This document shows, one piece after another, positions 6,196 to 13,430 of a DNA stretch of 40,833 bases. Position numbers and translations under genes: made by a program. The notes beneath the pieces were generated by a model, which did no database searches, was not told the origin of the DNA, and saw nothing but the letters and a program-made list of their open reading frames with translations. Origin of the DNA: a virus; IMG/VR virus record IMGVR_UViG_3300025118_000042, positions 1-40,833 of that record; one strand, written 5' to 3'. How positions within the stretch are numbered: position 1 is the first letter of the stretch; each line of letters opens with the position of its first letter.

Positions 6196-6550
6196 TTTCC
6201 GTTGTCTCCGACTTTTCTTTGCCTTCGTAAATAGTTTGTTCCCCGTCTTCAAACGTAAGAATCGTGCCGTTCCCAGGGTGAGAAAGAACATGAATCTTCA
6301 TGAAGTCATCAAAAGCATCAAAGAAAGCGATTGAACCTCTCGGACTTGGTGTTAGCCAGTGAATTACAGTGTGCCCTGTTGCGAACATGACACCTTCGAT
6401 CACCACCCCTTCTCCAGAAATACCTGTTTCATCACGCTGGCGACAAACCGTAAACGCCCTAATTCCTTGGGGAGCCCGGTTACTAGGCTTCTTAGGTTTT
6501 AGGTCTTCAGGTTCGGTCGCCAATTCTGAAACTTGTTCAGAATTGCTCAT
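6188..6550 (-). CDS. hypothetical phage protein
   Basis: The 120-residue product has a polar N-terminal 30 residues and then a compact beta-rich domain. The pattern is GEGVVIEGVMFATGHTVIHW, SIAFFDAFDDFMKIHV and an acidic tail. Similar short domains with a W-L-T and D-x-F-DDFMxIH layout occur in phage and actinobacterial genomes without known function. It starts one base inside the stop of the preceding gene (TAATG). Its 3' end contains a copy of ACTATTTA (6228-6235). Confidence 0.65.
   Translation of the reverse strand: MSNSEQVSELATEPEDLKPKKPSNRAPQGIRAFTVCRQRDETGISGEGVVIEGVMFATGHTVIHWLTPSPRGSIAFFDAFDDFMKIHVLSHPGNGTILTFEDGEQTIYEGKEKSETTENG
6228..6235 (-). promoter_or_regulatory. ACTATTTA motif, candidate phage late promoter
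   Basis: The minus strand reads AACTATTTA here, 32 nt upstream of the nucleotidyltransferase start at 6195 and inside the previous gene. It is one of six coding-strand copies. The role is inferred from recurrence and position. Confidence 0.45.
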
Positions 6551-6789
6551 TAGACCTCTCCTTTGTTCTTATTTTGATTCGCCATTCCGACCAGTATCAT
6601 CTCTTCGACAGCCGTATTCAGCGCTCGTTCAGATGCTACCTCATCGGGACACACCTCTTCGGGCTCTCCTAACGCCTCTCGAATACGACTGATGGCTGCG
6701 CGAATCTCTTCGCACGTCATATCCATCTTCGCTACCTTAAGAAGAAGTGCTCCTGCGGCAGACTCTTTTTTTAGCTTTTTATCTGACAT
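6550..6789 (-). CDS. hypothetical small helical protein
   Basis: The product has 79 residues, mostly helical and charged, with no recognised family. I chose the ATG at 6789 because AGGTGA lies 9 nt upstream. The alternative GTG at 6801 lacks a ribosome site. A copy of ACTATTTA (6830-6837) lies 40 nt upstream, inside the end of the protease gene. The next gene begins in its stop codon. Confidence 0.65.
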   Translation of the reverse strand: MSDKKLKKESAAGALLLKVAKMDMTCEEIRAAISRIREALGEPEEVCPDEVASERALNTAVEEMILVGMANQNKNKGEV

Positions 6790-6797
6790 ATTGTATT

Positions 6798-7571
6798 TCA
6801 CCTATGATATATTATGGACCAGTTTATATTAAATAGTGGCACGACTATTACAACGTCTTCTAAAACATCTATTCCGTGTTCTGATTCACCTACTAATAAC
6901 GCTGAGATGTAGCCCACCAATTGCCCATTCTGATTAAAGACGCCTGAACCGGAAGCCCCTGACCATCCATAAGAATGAAGAAAAACTATATCGCCATGAG
7001 CATAACTCATAACTTTCCCCTCGACGGTCACAATCCCCATGTTATTGGGATAGCCACTGTAAACCAACTCATTTAACGCGGCGAAACTTGTTGCCCATTC
7101 TCGATTGTCGGGGACTTCTCTATCAATGTGGATTGGCCTGGAGCCACCTATCTTCTCAACTTCAATAATCGCATAATCCATGTAAGAGTTGATAACTATG
7201 ATTTGCTGGCAGTCGACATGATCGCCGTTACCGGCAGCGGGAATAAATTTAATAAACTTACAATCTTTGTTAATTCCATGCGCTGTGGTTAAAATAAAAT
7301 AGCGGTCGTCGAGAGAAACATATGTCCCCGATGAGGTTAGAATTTGTATTTCTTCAGTTGAAATCGACAATACTTTAACAGCGCTTAAGCGAGAAGCCAC
7401 CGCCGCATCATGTAGCAGCGCTTTTTTATCGACATTCTCTGCGGAACGGATATCGTTTACATGCGGAGCGGTGTGTTGAGCCTTAACTGAAGAGAAAGCT
7501 AATAGACAAAGTGCGCCCCCGAACAGGGGGCCCAATAGGGCACGAGCGGCCTTGTTGATAACTCTCTTCAT
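6798..7571 (-). CDS. exported trypsin-like serine protease
   Basis: This is a 257-residue protein with a signal peptide: basic start, hydrophobic core at residues 11-28 and likely cleavage after VKAQ near 32. A chymotrypsin-fold catalytic triad is visible: His98 in TTAHG, Asp132 in SYMDYAIIEV and Ser207 in SGASGSGV. The mature enzyme would act in the host periplasm or be packaged. It directly follows the 1155-residue gene with only a few bases between, so cotranscription is likely. The ribosome site before the ATG is weak. Phage trypsin-like proteases of this exported type are uncommon. Substrate is unknown: virion protein, host envelope protein or superinfection target. Confidence 0.85.
   Translation of the reverse strand: MKRVINKAARALLGPLFGGALCLLAFSSVKAQHTAPHVNDIRSAENVDKKALLHDAAVASRLSAVKVLSISTEEIQILTSSGTYVSLDDRYFILTTAHGINKDCKFIKFIPAAGNGDHVDCQQIIVINSYMDYAIIEVEKIGGSRPIHIDREVPDNREWATSFAALNELVYSGYPNNMGIVTVEGKVMSYAHGDIVFLHSYGWSGASGSGVFNQNGQLVGYISALLVGESEHGIDVLEDVVIVVPLFNINWSIIYHR
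6830..6837 (-). promoter_or_regulatory. ACTATTTA motif, candidate phage late promoter
   Basis: The minus strand reads CACTATTTA, within the last codons of the protease gene and 40 nt upstream of the ATG at 6789. It is one of six copies sharing the (A/C)ACTATTTA form. The promoter role is inferred. Confidence 0.45.
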
Positions 7572-7577
7572 AATAGT

Positions 7578-10500
7578 TTATACTTGCCGCTGATAACTAA
7601 TAAAGACCGGAACCTCCTGTAAACCTGCTTTCTTTGCATACCAAACAATGTCTTCATTCCCTGTTATCTTTGCTAGACCATTCTTGCCAACAGCCAGATA
7701 GACAGGCGCAGTCGCACCATCCTTAATGAAGGCCTGATACTGCCCATCAAACATTGGCTTGTCTCCTCTATAGTATGTAGAGGCATATTGCCAAAGTTCG
7801 CTAACGGGCATCATAACATGATAAGCCATGTTGGTTGTATCGGTCGGCGCGTCATAAAGTTGGACGCCTCCTTCTGCCCAATCTGCGATCAAGTCATCAA
7901 TCGTAGGAGTTGGAGTGGGGCGTGTCGGAGAGGGCGTCTGCATTGTGGCTGCGGCCATGTTGCCGCCTAATCCGCCCATGCTGCCGCCATAAGCGTCCTC
8001 CATAAGAACCTTCACTAGTTGTTTCTTTTGTGCTTCTCGCACCTGACGGATGGAGCCTTTCCGGTTTATTCGGTGCATCGGAGTCCAATCTACAATCTCC
8101 AAGCCCTTTATTCGACGCAAACCGGGAAACAGCACTGCGTCTCGATAATTAACTCGGCTTAGGGCGCCCACTAACTCAAACTTGATTTCAAATGGAATGT
8201 ATTCGCTGTGGGGAGTGAGGCGCCTCTTGTTGGCAGGGACCGGACGAACCGTAGTTACACCATTAATCCCGCGAATCTCGGCCGCTGTCTCGGCTTCTGT
8301 CCCTCCAAGTTTGTTACTGACATTTGCTCCGATTGTCATGCTATAGATCCTGAGATCGTAGGTGGGATCGGACTCGTTCAACAGTTCTTCTATCCTTAAG
8401 ATCTGCTCTTCGACGCCTTCGTTTTGGCGTGCCGTATATCGGCGGCCGGCGTGAGGGGCCCCGAGATTCTGCATCTCGGTGGAGACTTGGTCTTTAAAAT
8501 TACGGGGGCCTCCTCCGTGCTCTGGGGTATCCACTTGGTTCTGTGGTCCAAAGAGCCGATAGCGCCTTTCGCTAGCGGGGATCAAGTAATGTTTAAACAT
8601 AGTGTATTTTTCGATATCACTCATCTTATCATAAGCGTCTTTAAACCATGCCAATATCTGTCTGAAGTCGGCATGCTCGGGCGAGGCGCCGGTGGCGAGG
8701 CCGTGCCACTCTATCTCCGACAGGACCTGGACGAAGAAAGACGGTGACAGGACCTGCTCACGTTGTCTTTGCGCTGCCTGTTCGAGAGGCTTCATGGCCT
8801 CCTCAATAACTCCCTCCGCAGCATTGACAACCATTTGTGGGTGCTTGTCGAGGTACTCAACTATGTCCCGCACAATTTGTATTTCTTCGGGGGAAGCTTG
8901 GGGACCCACACCGATAGTATAACGCCATGAAAAGCCCAACTGATGGTAGTTGCCCTTGTCTTGAGGTTCAATAATAAATCGGGAATCTTCAGCCAATACT
9001 AGAGCAGCCTCAGAAGCCGTGTAGTCGTGTCCGAAATCAAACGATAACTGGTCTTTAGCAGCCTGGGCGTTCTTTTCCTTATATGCGAGTTGTAAGCGAG
9101 CAGCCATCGCTTTGTTAAGATGTTCGCCAGTCTTGCGTCGTGGCCCAGGACCGAACATCCTGTTATAGAGAATACTCGTCTGCTCGTAGCCGTAAGAGTT
9201 ATTTAAGCCCAATAGGTATTGTGGTACAAAGAGCGGGATCTTTTGCTCGCTGTAGACGAGATTACCCTCAGCCATGACGTCACTGATGTCGGGTTTAAAC
9301 CAAAATTCGATGCCAGAGTCATCGTCATAGGTCACAAAGTGTTCCAACTCCATCTCGTTCATTTCTTGTTCGGCATGATCGAATGGAGATTTGGCTATAG
9401 ATCCACGAGCAACTAAGCCGCGGCGGATCTTCTCTCGGTAACTTTGGTAATCAGAGTCGAATTCAAGGACTCTATCAATATAGTGGTCATATTCTTCAGC
9501 GCCGTCTCCGTCGGAAACGTGCTCGACATGTCGATTGGTTAATCTCACGACCAAATGAGCCGTAATCTTCTCGCTGGCGCCCTCCATCATCATAATGCGC
9601 CATTCCGTCTCTGGGTCTTCGCCCGGAAGTTCATGGGCAAGATCATCTATCTCTATCTCGCCTACAAACTCGCTGGCCTCGGAACCCCAGCTATTGGTAG
9701 GGATTTCTGCGTAGTCTAGTGGTCGCTCAGAGTCAGGTCCGTCTGTCGCTCTATAAAACCCGTTTTCTTCATAAAAACCGGGCCACCCAAGGTCCATTTC
9801 AAATTCAGCGTCACACGTCATGTACAGAAAAACACTACGCGGATCTCCGCCATGTTCTTCACCGCTCTCAACAGAACAGCCAACATCTGTGACGTCGAGT
9901 TCATTACGCGCGTCACGGAATCGAGACTCGATTTGCCCCACCTCTCGTTCGATCTCTTGTATCTTTTCTTCAATATCGTCAGCAAACTTGGCATAAGTGT
10001 GAGAAGCTAGATATTGGTTCATCTCCACGAAGCCCTCATAATCATTAGAGTGTTCGCCTGTTTCTTCTACCCGCTTGATCTCCATCTCGTCGATAAACCA
10101 TCTGATGTGCGGCCATGTCTCGCTTGGTGGCGCGTCGTTAGAGCGGCCTTTGATCTGATAGAGGATCTCTTCATGGTCGTTCCAAGTCATTGTAACGTAG
10201 GAAGATGATTCGCGGCGCTTTCCTTTCTTCTTGCGGAGAGACACGAGTACGCCTCGACTGTCGGCGCCGCAGTGTCCCATGCGATCTGCCTCTATCGGAC
10301 AATCTGAAGTTCCAAGATTATACCAATATGACCCATCGTCAAAAGTATGAAGGATCTGTTCGGGATCTTCTTTGTTTTCTAAATACCCCTGGGCCAGTTG
10401 GAGTAGTTCATAAATATCTATTTTGCCAGTATCATCTTCCCTGGCATCTTCTGCCAATTTATAGTTGGCGGAATCGTCATTTAAAAACGTGCCGATCTCG

Positions 10501-11045
10501 TCATAAATACGCCACCATTTAGCCCAGTGAGCTTCAAGGAACTCCTGTAGTGTTTCTTTGGTGTGTTCTACTTTTTCCGACGGGACGCCAACTTTACTGA
10601 GGGCCTTTTGGGCTTTCATGAAAGCCTTGCGCCAAGCTCCATAGGGCTTACTTACAACGTTCTTTAAGTTGCTGAGAATGAGCGTAATCTTCTTCTTTTT
10701 CTCAGGATCCAGATCGGGAGCGGCTAAATAGCTGCCGTACTCATCTGCGAGAGCCTCGACTAACTGGAATTGCGCGGCCTCCTGTGCAGCAGTGACCGCC
10801 GCTGAGGGCGCCCCTCTCAGTGCCGACGCTCCGGGACCAATTGAGGAGTTCTTCCACAGATTGCCTAATAACGTCTTCGCCTTTTCAGGAGCATTCGGAA
10901 GGGCGCTTTCGATACGGTCGATAACATACTCGGGCAAGCCAATGTCCCGCAGGCCTTCTGCTATCATCTCTGGGGCGGGCCCTAAGTCGGTGCCATGGCG
11001 GACTTCTTTAAGATACTTAAACCAATTGCTACTTGAAATACTCAT
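7578..11045 (-). CDS. 1155-residue protein with PcfJ-like segment, probable virion protein
   Basis: This is by far the largest unknown gene in the window. Residues about 236-318 resemble the PcfJ-type pattern: MGHC, then VSLRKKKG, VTMTWND, ILYQIKGRSNDAP and WPHIRWFID. The N-terminal 200 residues are helical (SNWFKYLKEVR, then Ala- and Glu-rich helices). The middle is highly acidic, and the C-terminal 150 residues include a Pro/Thr-rich linker near residue 1035. A good ribosome site (TAGGAG) and an ACTATTTA copy (11066-11073) precede it, and the exported protease follows. Size, acidic composition and the late-type motif suggest a late or virion-carried protein, but this is inference; no capsid or tail family is recognised. 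Confidence 0.85.
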   Translation of the reverse strand: MSISSSNWFKYLKEVRHGTDLGPAPEMIAEGLRDIGLPEYVIDRIESALPNAPEKAKTLLGNLWKNSSIGPGASALRGAPSAAVTAAQEAAQFQLVEALADEYGSYLAAPDLDPEKKKKITLILSNLKNVVSKPYGAWRKAFMKAQKALSKVGVPSEKVEHTKETLQEFLEAHWAKWWRIYDEIGTFLNDDSANYKLAEDAREDDTGKIDIYELLQLAQGYLENKEDPEQILHTFDDGSYWYNLGTSDCPIEADRMGHCGADSRGVLVSLRKKKGKRRESSSYVTMTWNDHEEILYQIKGRSNDAPPSETWPHIRWFIDEMEIKRVEETGEHSNDYEGFVEMNQYLASHTYAKFADDIEEKIQEIEREVGQIESRFRDARNELDVTDVGCSVESGEEHGGDPRSVFLYMTCDAEFEMDLGWPGFYEENGFYRATDGPDSERPLDYAEIPTNSWGSEASEFVGEIEIDDLAHELPGEDPETEWRIMMMEGASEKITAHLVVRLTNRHVEHVSDGDGAEEYDHYIDRVLEFDSDYQSYREKIRRGLVARGSIAKSPFDHAEQEMNEMELEHFVTYDDDSGIEFWFKPDISDVMAEGNLVYSEQKIPLFVPQYLLGLNNSYGYEQTSILYNRMFGPGPRRKTGEHLNKAMAARLQLAYKEKNAQAAKDQLSFDFGHDYTASEAALVLAEDSRFIIEPQDKGNYHQLGFSWRYTIGVGPQASPEEIQIVRDIVEYLDKHPQMVVNAAEGVIEEAMKPLEQAAQRQREQVLSPSFFVQVLSEIEWHGLATGASPEHADFRQILAWFKDAYDKMSDIEKYTMFKHYLIPASERRYRLFGPQNQVDTPEHGGGPRNFKDQVSTEMQNLGAPHAGRRYTARQNEGVEEQILRIEELLNESDPTYDLRIYSMTIGANVSNKLGGTEAETAAEIRGINGVTTVRPVPANKRRLTPHSEYIPFEIKFELVGALSRVNYRDAVLFPGLRRIKGLEIVDWTPMHRINRKGSIRQVREAQKKQLVKVLMEDAYGGSMGGLGGNMAAATMQTPSPTRPTPTPTIDDLIADWAEGGVQLYDAPTDTTNMAYHVMMPVSELWQYASTYYRGDKPMFDGQYQAFIKDGATAPVYLAVGKNGLAKITGNEDIVWYAKKAGLQEVPVFISYQRQV

Positions 11046-11065
11046 TTAAACACACTCCTACCTAA

Positions 11066-11073
11066 TAAATAGT
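11066..11073 (-). promoter_or_regulatory. ACTATTTA motif, candidate phage late promoter
   Basis: The minus strand reads AACTATTTATTAGG in the short gap between the cupin stop and the start of the 1155-residue gene. It is 20 nt upstream of that ATG. This copy is intergenic, which makes it one of the clearer cases. Confidence 0.55.
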
Positions 11074-11080
11074 TGTATAT

Positions 11081-11419
11081 TTATGATTGGCGCCCATAAT
11101 CATCTGCCAAGCGAACCACATCATCTAAATGAGGAGTACTTACCTCAATTACTTCGACAGTTCCCATGGGCGCCCCAAAACGATGAACCTGATGTGGGCT
11201 AACATGGAATGATTCGCCAGGATTGATGCGCGTTATCTTATTATCGGCATCGTAGTTGTACAGTGCCCCCTTAAGAACATAAAGAGACTCTTCTTTTACT
11301 TGATGGTACTGCTTAGAAAGCTGGCAGCCTGCGTTAATGTGCAGCAATTTGGCTGCATAGTTGTCGGTCAAGGCCCAAATGATTTCAAATCCCCAGGGCT
11401 TATCTATTCTTTGATTCAT
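11081..11419 (-). CDS. cupin, mannose-6-phosphate isomerase type II-like
   Basis: The 112-residue single-domain cupin has the pattern KPWGFEIIW, KLLHINAGCQLSKQYHQVKEE, then PGESFHVSPHQVHRF. These are the two cupin motifs with metal-binding His and Glu. The closest recognisable relatives are the C-terminal cupins of GDP-mannose pyrophosphorylase/PMI type II enzymes. The ATG at 11419 has GGAG 6 nt upstream and follows the preceding stop by one base. A role in sugar-phosphate isomerisation or sugar binding is inferred. It may connect to the aldolase cluster at 27568-30462. Confidence 0.8.
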   Translation of the reverse strand: MNQRIDKPWGFEIIWALTDNYAAKLLHINAGCQLSKQYHQVKEESLYVLKGALYNYDADNKITRINPGESFHVSPHQVHRFGAPMGTVEVIEVSTPHLDDVVRLADDYGRQS

Positions 11420-11420
11420 A

Positions 11421-11756
11421 TTATCTCCATAAAAGTTGAATCCCAATTATCACAAAAGAAAGCAGGACACACATCATTGTGCGCGGCGTGAACGGGCTTT
11501 CATGTAAAAAATACCACGTTAAGAAGGGGAAAGTCACGTATGAGAGCCCAAATATGAGAAACCTTGGGCCCCAAATTTCATTCATTTCCGAATATGCTAT
11601 TCTTACTCCATACCAGAAACACAGGGATGCCGGAATCGAGTAGATTGCAACAGTTAAAATAGGCTTATCTGCCCACCAGTTCCATACAAACTGTGAATTA
11701 ATCTGAAACCATGCTAACATCTGCCCCAACGCAAACAGGCTGCATGCTAGCATCAT
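11421..11756 (-). CDS. integral membrane protein, about four TM segments
   Basis: The 111-residue product is hydrophobic throughout, with about four predicted membrane segments (near residues 2-18, 32-50, 62-82 and 90-110) and conserved-looking Trp, Phe and Pro residues between them. The layout recalls small multidrug-transporter-sized proteins, but no transporter motif is certain. The ATG at 11756 lies two bases past the stop of the previous gene. The frame could also start at TTG 11771. It is translationally linked to the cupin that follows. Function is unknown. Confidence 0.7.
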   Translation of the reverse strand: MMLACSLFALGQMLAWFQINSQFVWNWWADKPILTVAIYSIPASLCFWYGVRIAYSEMNEIWGPRFLIFGLSYVTFPFLTWYFLHESPFTPRTMMCVLLSFVIIGIQLLWR

Positions 11757-11757
11757 T

Positions 11758-12522
11758 TTAGTGCTTATCAATTATCACTTCCTTGCACATGTGCTGATGT
11801 ATGGTGGGCTTACCGAATTCATTAATCATAGTGATGCGCGAGTCCTTATAGTCTTCAAAAAGCTGTGGGCTGTAGTTGTACACCATTAAAACATTTGGGC
11901 CCAGTCCAGACCAAGCTTGGCGTATCTCTTTATGATCAATCAACGCCTCTTCAGGGCCAACGGGCTTGCCGTAGTCAAATAAATTAGAATGATAGCTGCC
12001 TGCATTCAGCACAGTGTAGCCGTCATGGTTGGTGAACTCTTTCCAGTTGACCGCGGGGTCTTCCATAAAATGGAAATCGAGGTTTGGGAGCTTCTTAAAC
12101 GTCATGATGCGACTATAAGAAATAGCGTTCAGATATGTGGTGTCCAGGGGCCCCCGCGAAGCAAGTCCGAATTCAGACGCCGTGCTTAATACAAAGAATA
12201 GTGCGGCTCGGGCTGTGGGAGAAGGCCAGCGATGCCATGCATCCTGTAGCCTGTGGTAATCATCGAATTCGAACTGAAACGGCTTTGACAGTAGAAGCTC
12301 ATATACTTCTCTTGAAGACTCCGATAAGACGTCCCAAAAGTTAAAGACCTCTTTCTGAGTTGTGTAGGCGTCTATTTTTCTTTCGCCGCAGTGCGCTAAT
12401 GCCATCTCTACGTCTCCAGAATAAGCCCACAGAGTTTTTACTGCTGCATCTTCTGGAATTCGTCTATCAAGCTCAGTGATCACTCGGTGGGGATGTATCT
12501 TGTTCTTCAGTGGGGAGACCAT
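11758..12522 (-). CDS. degenerate D12-type DNA adenine methylase fold
   Basis: This is a 254-residue protein. Its layout follows the D12 (Dam/M.DpnII) methyltransferase family: N-terminal HRVITELDRRIP, an AdoMet-loop position reading LWAYSGDVEMAL (31-42), a DYHRLQDAW segment (88-96), a helical region ending FFVLSTASEFG, and a late DHKEIRQAW helix (196-204). In the expected catalytic strand, DPPY is replaced by NAGSY (173-177), and the FxGGG loop is reduced to YSGD. If the fold assignment is right, it is probably catalytically dead and may bind DNA or a partner. It overlaps the previous gene by 50 nt. The fold is inferred by eye. Confidence 0.45.
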   Translation of the reverse strand: MVSPLKNKIHPHRVITELDRRIPEDAAVKTLWAYSGDVEMALAHCGERKIDAYTTQKEVFNFWDVLSESSREVYELLLSKPFQFEFDDYHRLQDAWHRWPSPTARAALFFVLSTASEFGLASRGPLDTTYLNAISYSRIMTFKKLPNLDFHFMEDPAVNWKEFTNHDGYTVLNAGSYHSNLFDYGKPVGPEEALIDHKEIRQAWSGLGPNVLMVYNYSPQLFEDYKDSRITMINEFGKPTIHQHMCKEVIIDKH

Positions 12523-12877
12523 TTTGAGCTATCAGTTCCTTAAAAGTGTTTAGTTTCTCAGAAAGCTCCCCCATCGTGCCGGTATGAGATGGCGATGTTG
12601 GAGTTTCTGTAAGTTCAGAGGCTTGATACGACAGATAGTGGCCGATGATATTCCCGACGTCTGCCAACATACAATCGATCTTGGCTAGCCTTCTTCTTGT
12701 CTCATCGATGCCAGTAGCGCATTCAAAAGTTAGAAGCTTAGACCCAGCTAAAGCAGTGGTTGCTTCCGTTGTACAATTCTGAAGGGCTTCGGCGGCGCGG
12801 GTTGATAGGCGCCCAACTTCAAATTCAAGATCTTCAAGATCAACTGTATATGTTAACGATACTCGCTTATTAGACAT
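12473..12877 (-). CDS. hypothetical helical protein
   Basis: The 134-residue product has a beta-rich start (SNKRVSLTYTVDLEDLEFEV) and then long helices with regular Leu and Ala spacing, ending in a Thr/Ser/Pro-rich tail. GAGGGG lies 5 nt before the ATG. The tail overlaps the start of the D12-like gene by 50 nt in another frame, an unusually long overlap for this window. No family is recognised. Confidence 0.62.
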   Translation of the reverse strand: MSNKRVSLTYTVDLEDLEFEVGRLSTRAAEALQNCTTEATTALAGSKLLTFECATGIDETRRRLAKIDCMLADVGNIIGHYLSYQASELTETPTSPSHTGTMGELSEKLNTFKELIAQNGLPTEEQDTSPPSDH

Positions 12878-12878
12878 T

Positions 12879-13172
12879 TTATCCCCTCAGTAGCCCAGGA
12901 CCATCGCGATGAATAAGCTCTTCAATGGCCGACGGTGCGCCGACAACAACAACCTCGGAGCCTGACTGTCCTCGATTAATTGTCAACTTAGAAAATCTGT
13001 GTTCTTCGTTTAAGCCTTCCTTAAGAAGCCCGTTTTGGTTTACTTCACGAAGGCGAAAATCTTCTCTAATCATTATTACTTGCGAAGGATTGATAAAAAT
13101 CTCCCTCAAGGTATATTGTGGGTGCGCTGTAACAGCGCCACTACTACACACTTCTGTCAGTCTAACCAACAT
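12879..13172 (-). CDS. hypothetical phage protein
   Basis: The product has 97 residues from the ATG at 13172, which has AGGAG 7 nt upstream. The open frame continues to 13355, but that part runs through the preceding gene in another frame and is not used. The sequence is beta-rich (YTLREIFINPSQVIMIRED, then KLTINRG and SEVVVVGAPSAIEELI). Short proteins with the INPSQV...NRG...VVVVG layout recur in phages without known function. It overlaps the 88-aa gene by 11 nt. Confidence 0.65.
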   Translation of the reverse strand: MLVRLTEVCSSGAVTAHPQYTLREIFINPSQVIMIREDFRLREVNQNGLLKEGLNEEHRFSKLTINRGQSGSEVVVVGAPSAIEELIHRDGPGLLRG

Positions 13173-13428
13173 TTGCACTCTCCTGCTTGTCTGTGGTGTA
13201 AATAAAAATATCTCTAGCTCTGATGTACCAATAATGACCGTCGACGTAGACCATACGTCGATCAAGTCCGGGATCCTGGCAAGACGACTCAGAGTCATGG
13301 GGCGAAATATATAAGCCAGTTTTAGGCCTATCAGGCCGCCAGAACTTAACATCACCGCCGGTGGTCCGCCACAAGCGCGTAGCTTGCGGAATATGTAACA
13401 GATCTCCAGTTTTAAAGATGGGCGTCAT
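13162..13428 (-). CDS. SH3-like small protein, unknown function
   Basis: The 88-residue protein opens with FKTGDLLHIPQATRLWR and ends in a strand HYWYIRARDIFIY, again suggesting a small beta barrel with the K-x-G-D-L opening seen at 2830-4449. The ATG lies directly after the GroEL stop with no clear ribosome site, so translation may be coupled to groEL. No function is recognised. Confidence 0.6.
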   Translation of the reverse strand: MTPIFKTGDLLHIPQATRLWRTTGGDVKFWRPDRPKTGLYISPHDSESSCQDPGLDRRMVYVDGHYWYIRARDIFIYTTDKQESANVG

Positions 13429-13430
13429 AG

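Noticed and set aside
10735-10742. GCTATTTA as a further copy of the late motif (also at 17454-17461)
   Set aside because: The copy at 10735 lies mid-gene with no start nearby, so the G variant is not counted as part of the motif.
13173-13355. N-terminal extension of the 97-residue gene
   Set aside because: It overlaps the 88-residue gene out of frame; ATG 13172 has AGGAG at correct spacing.
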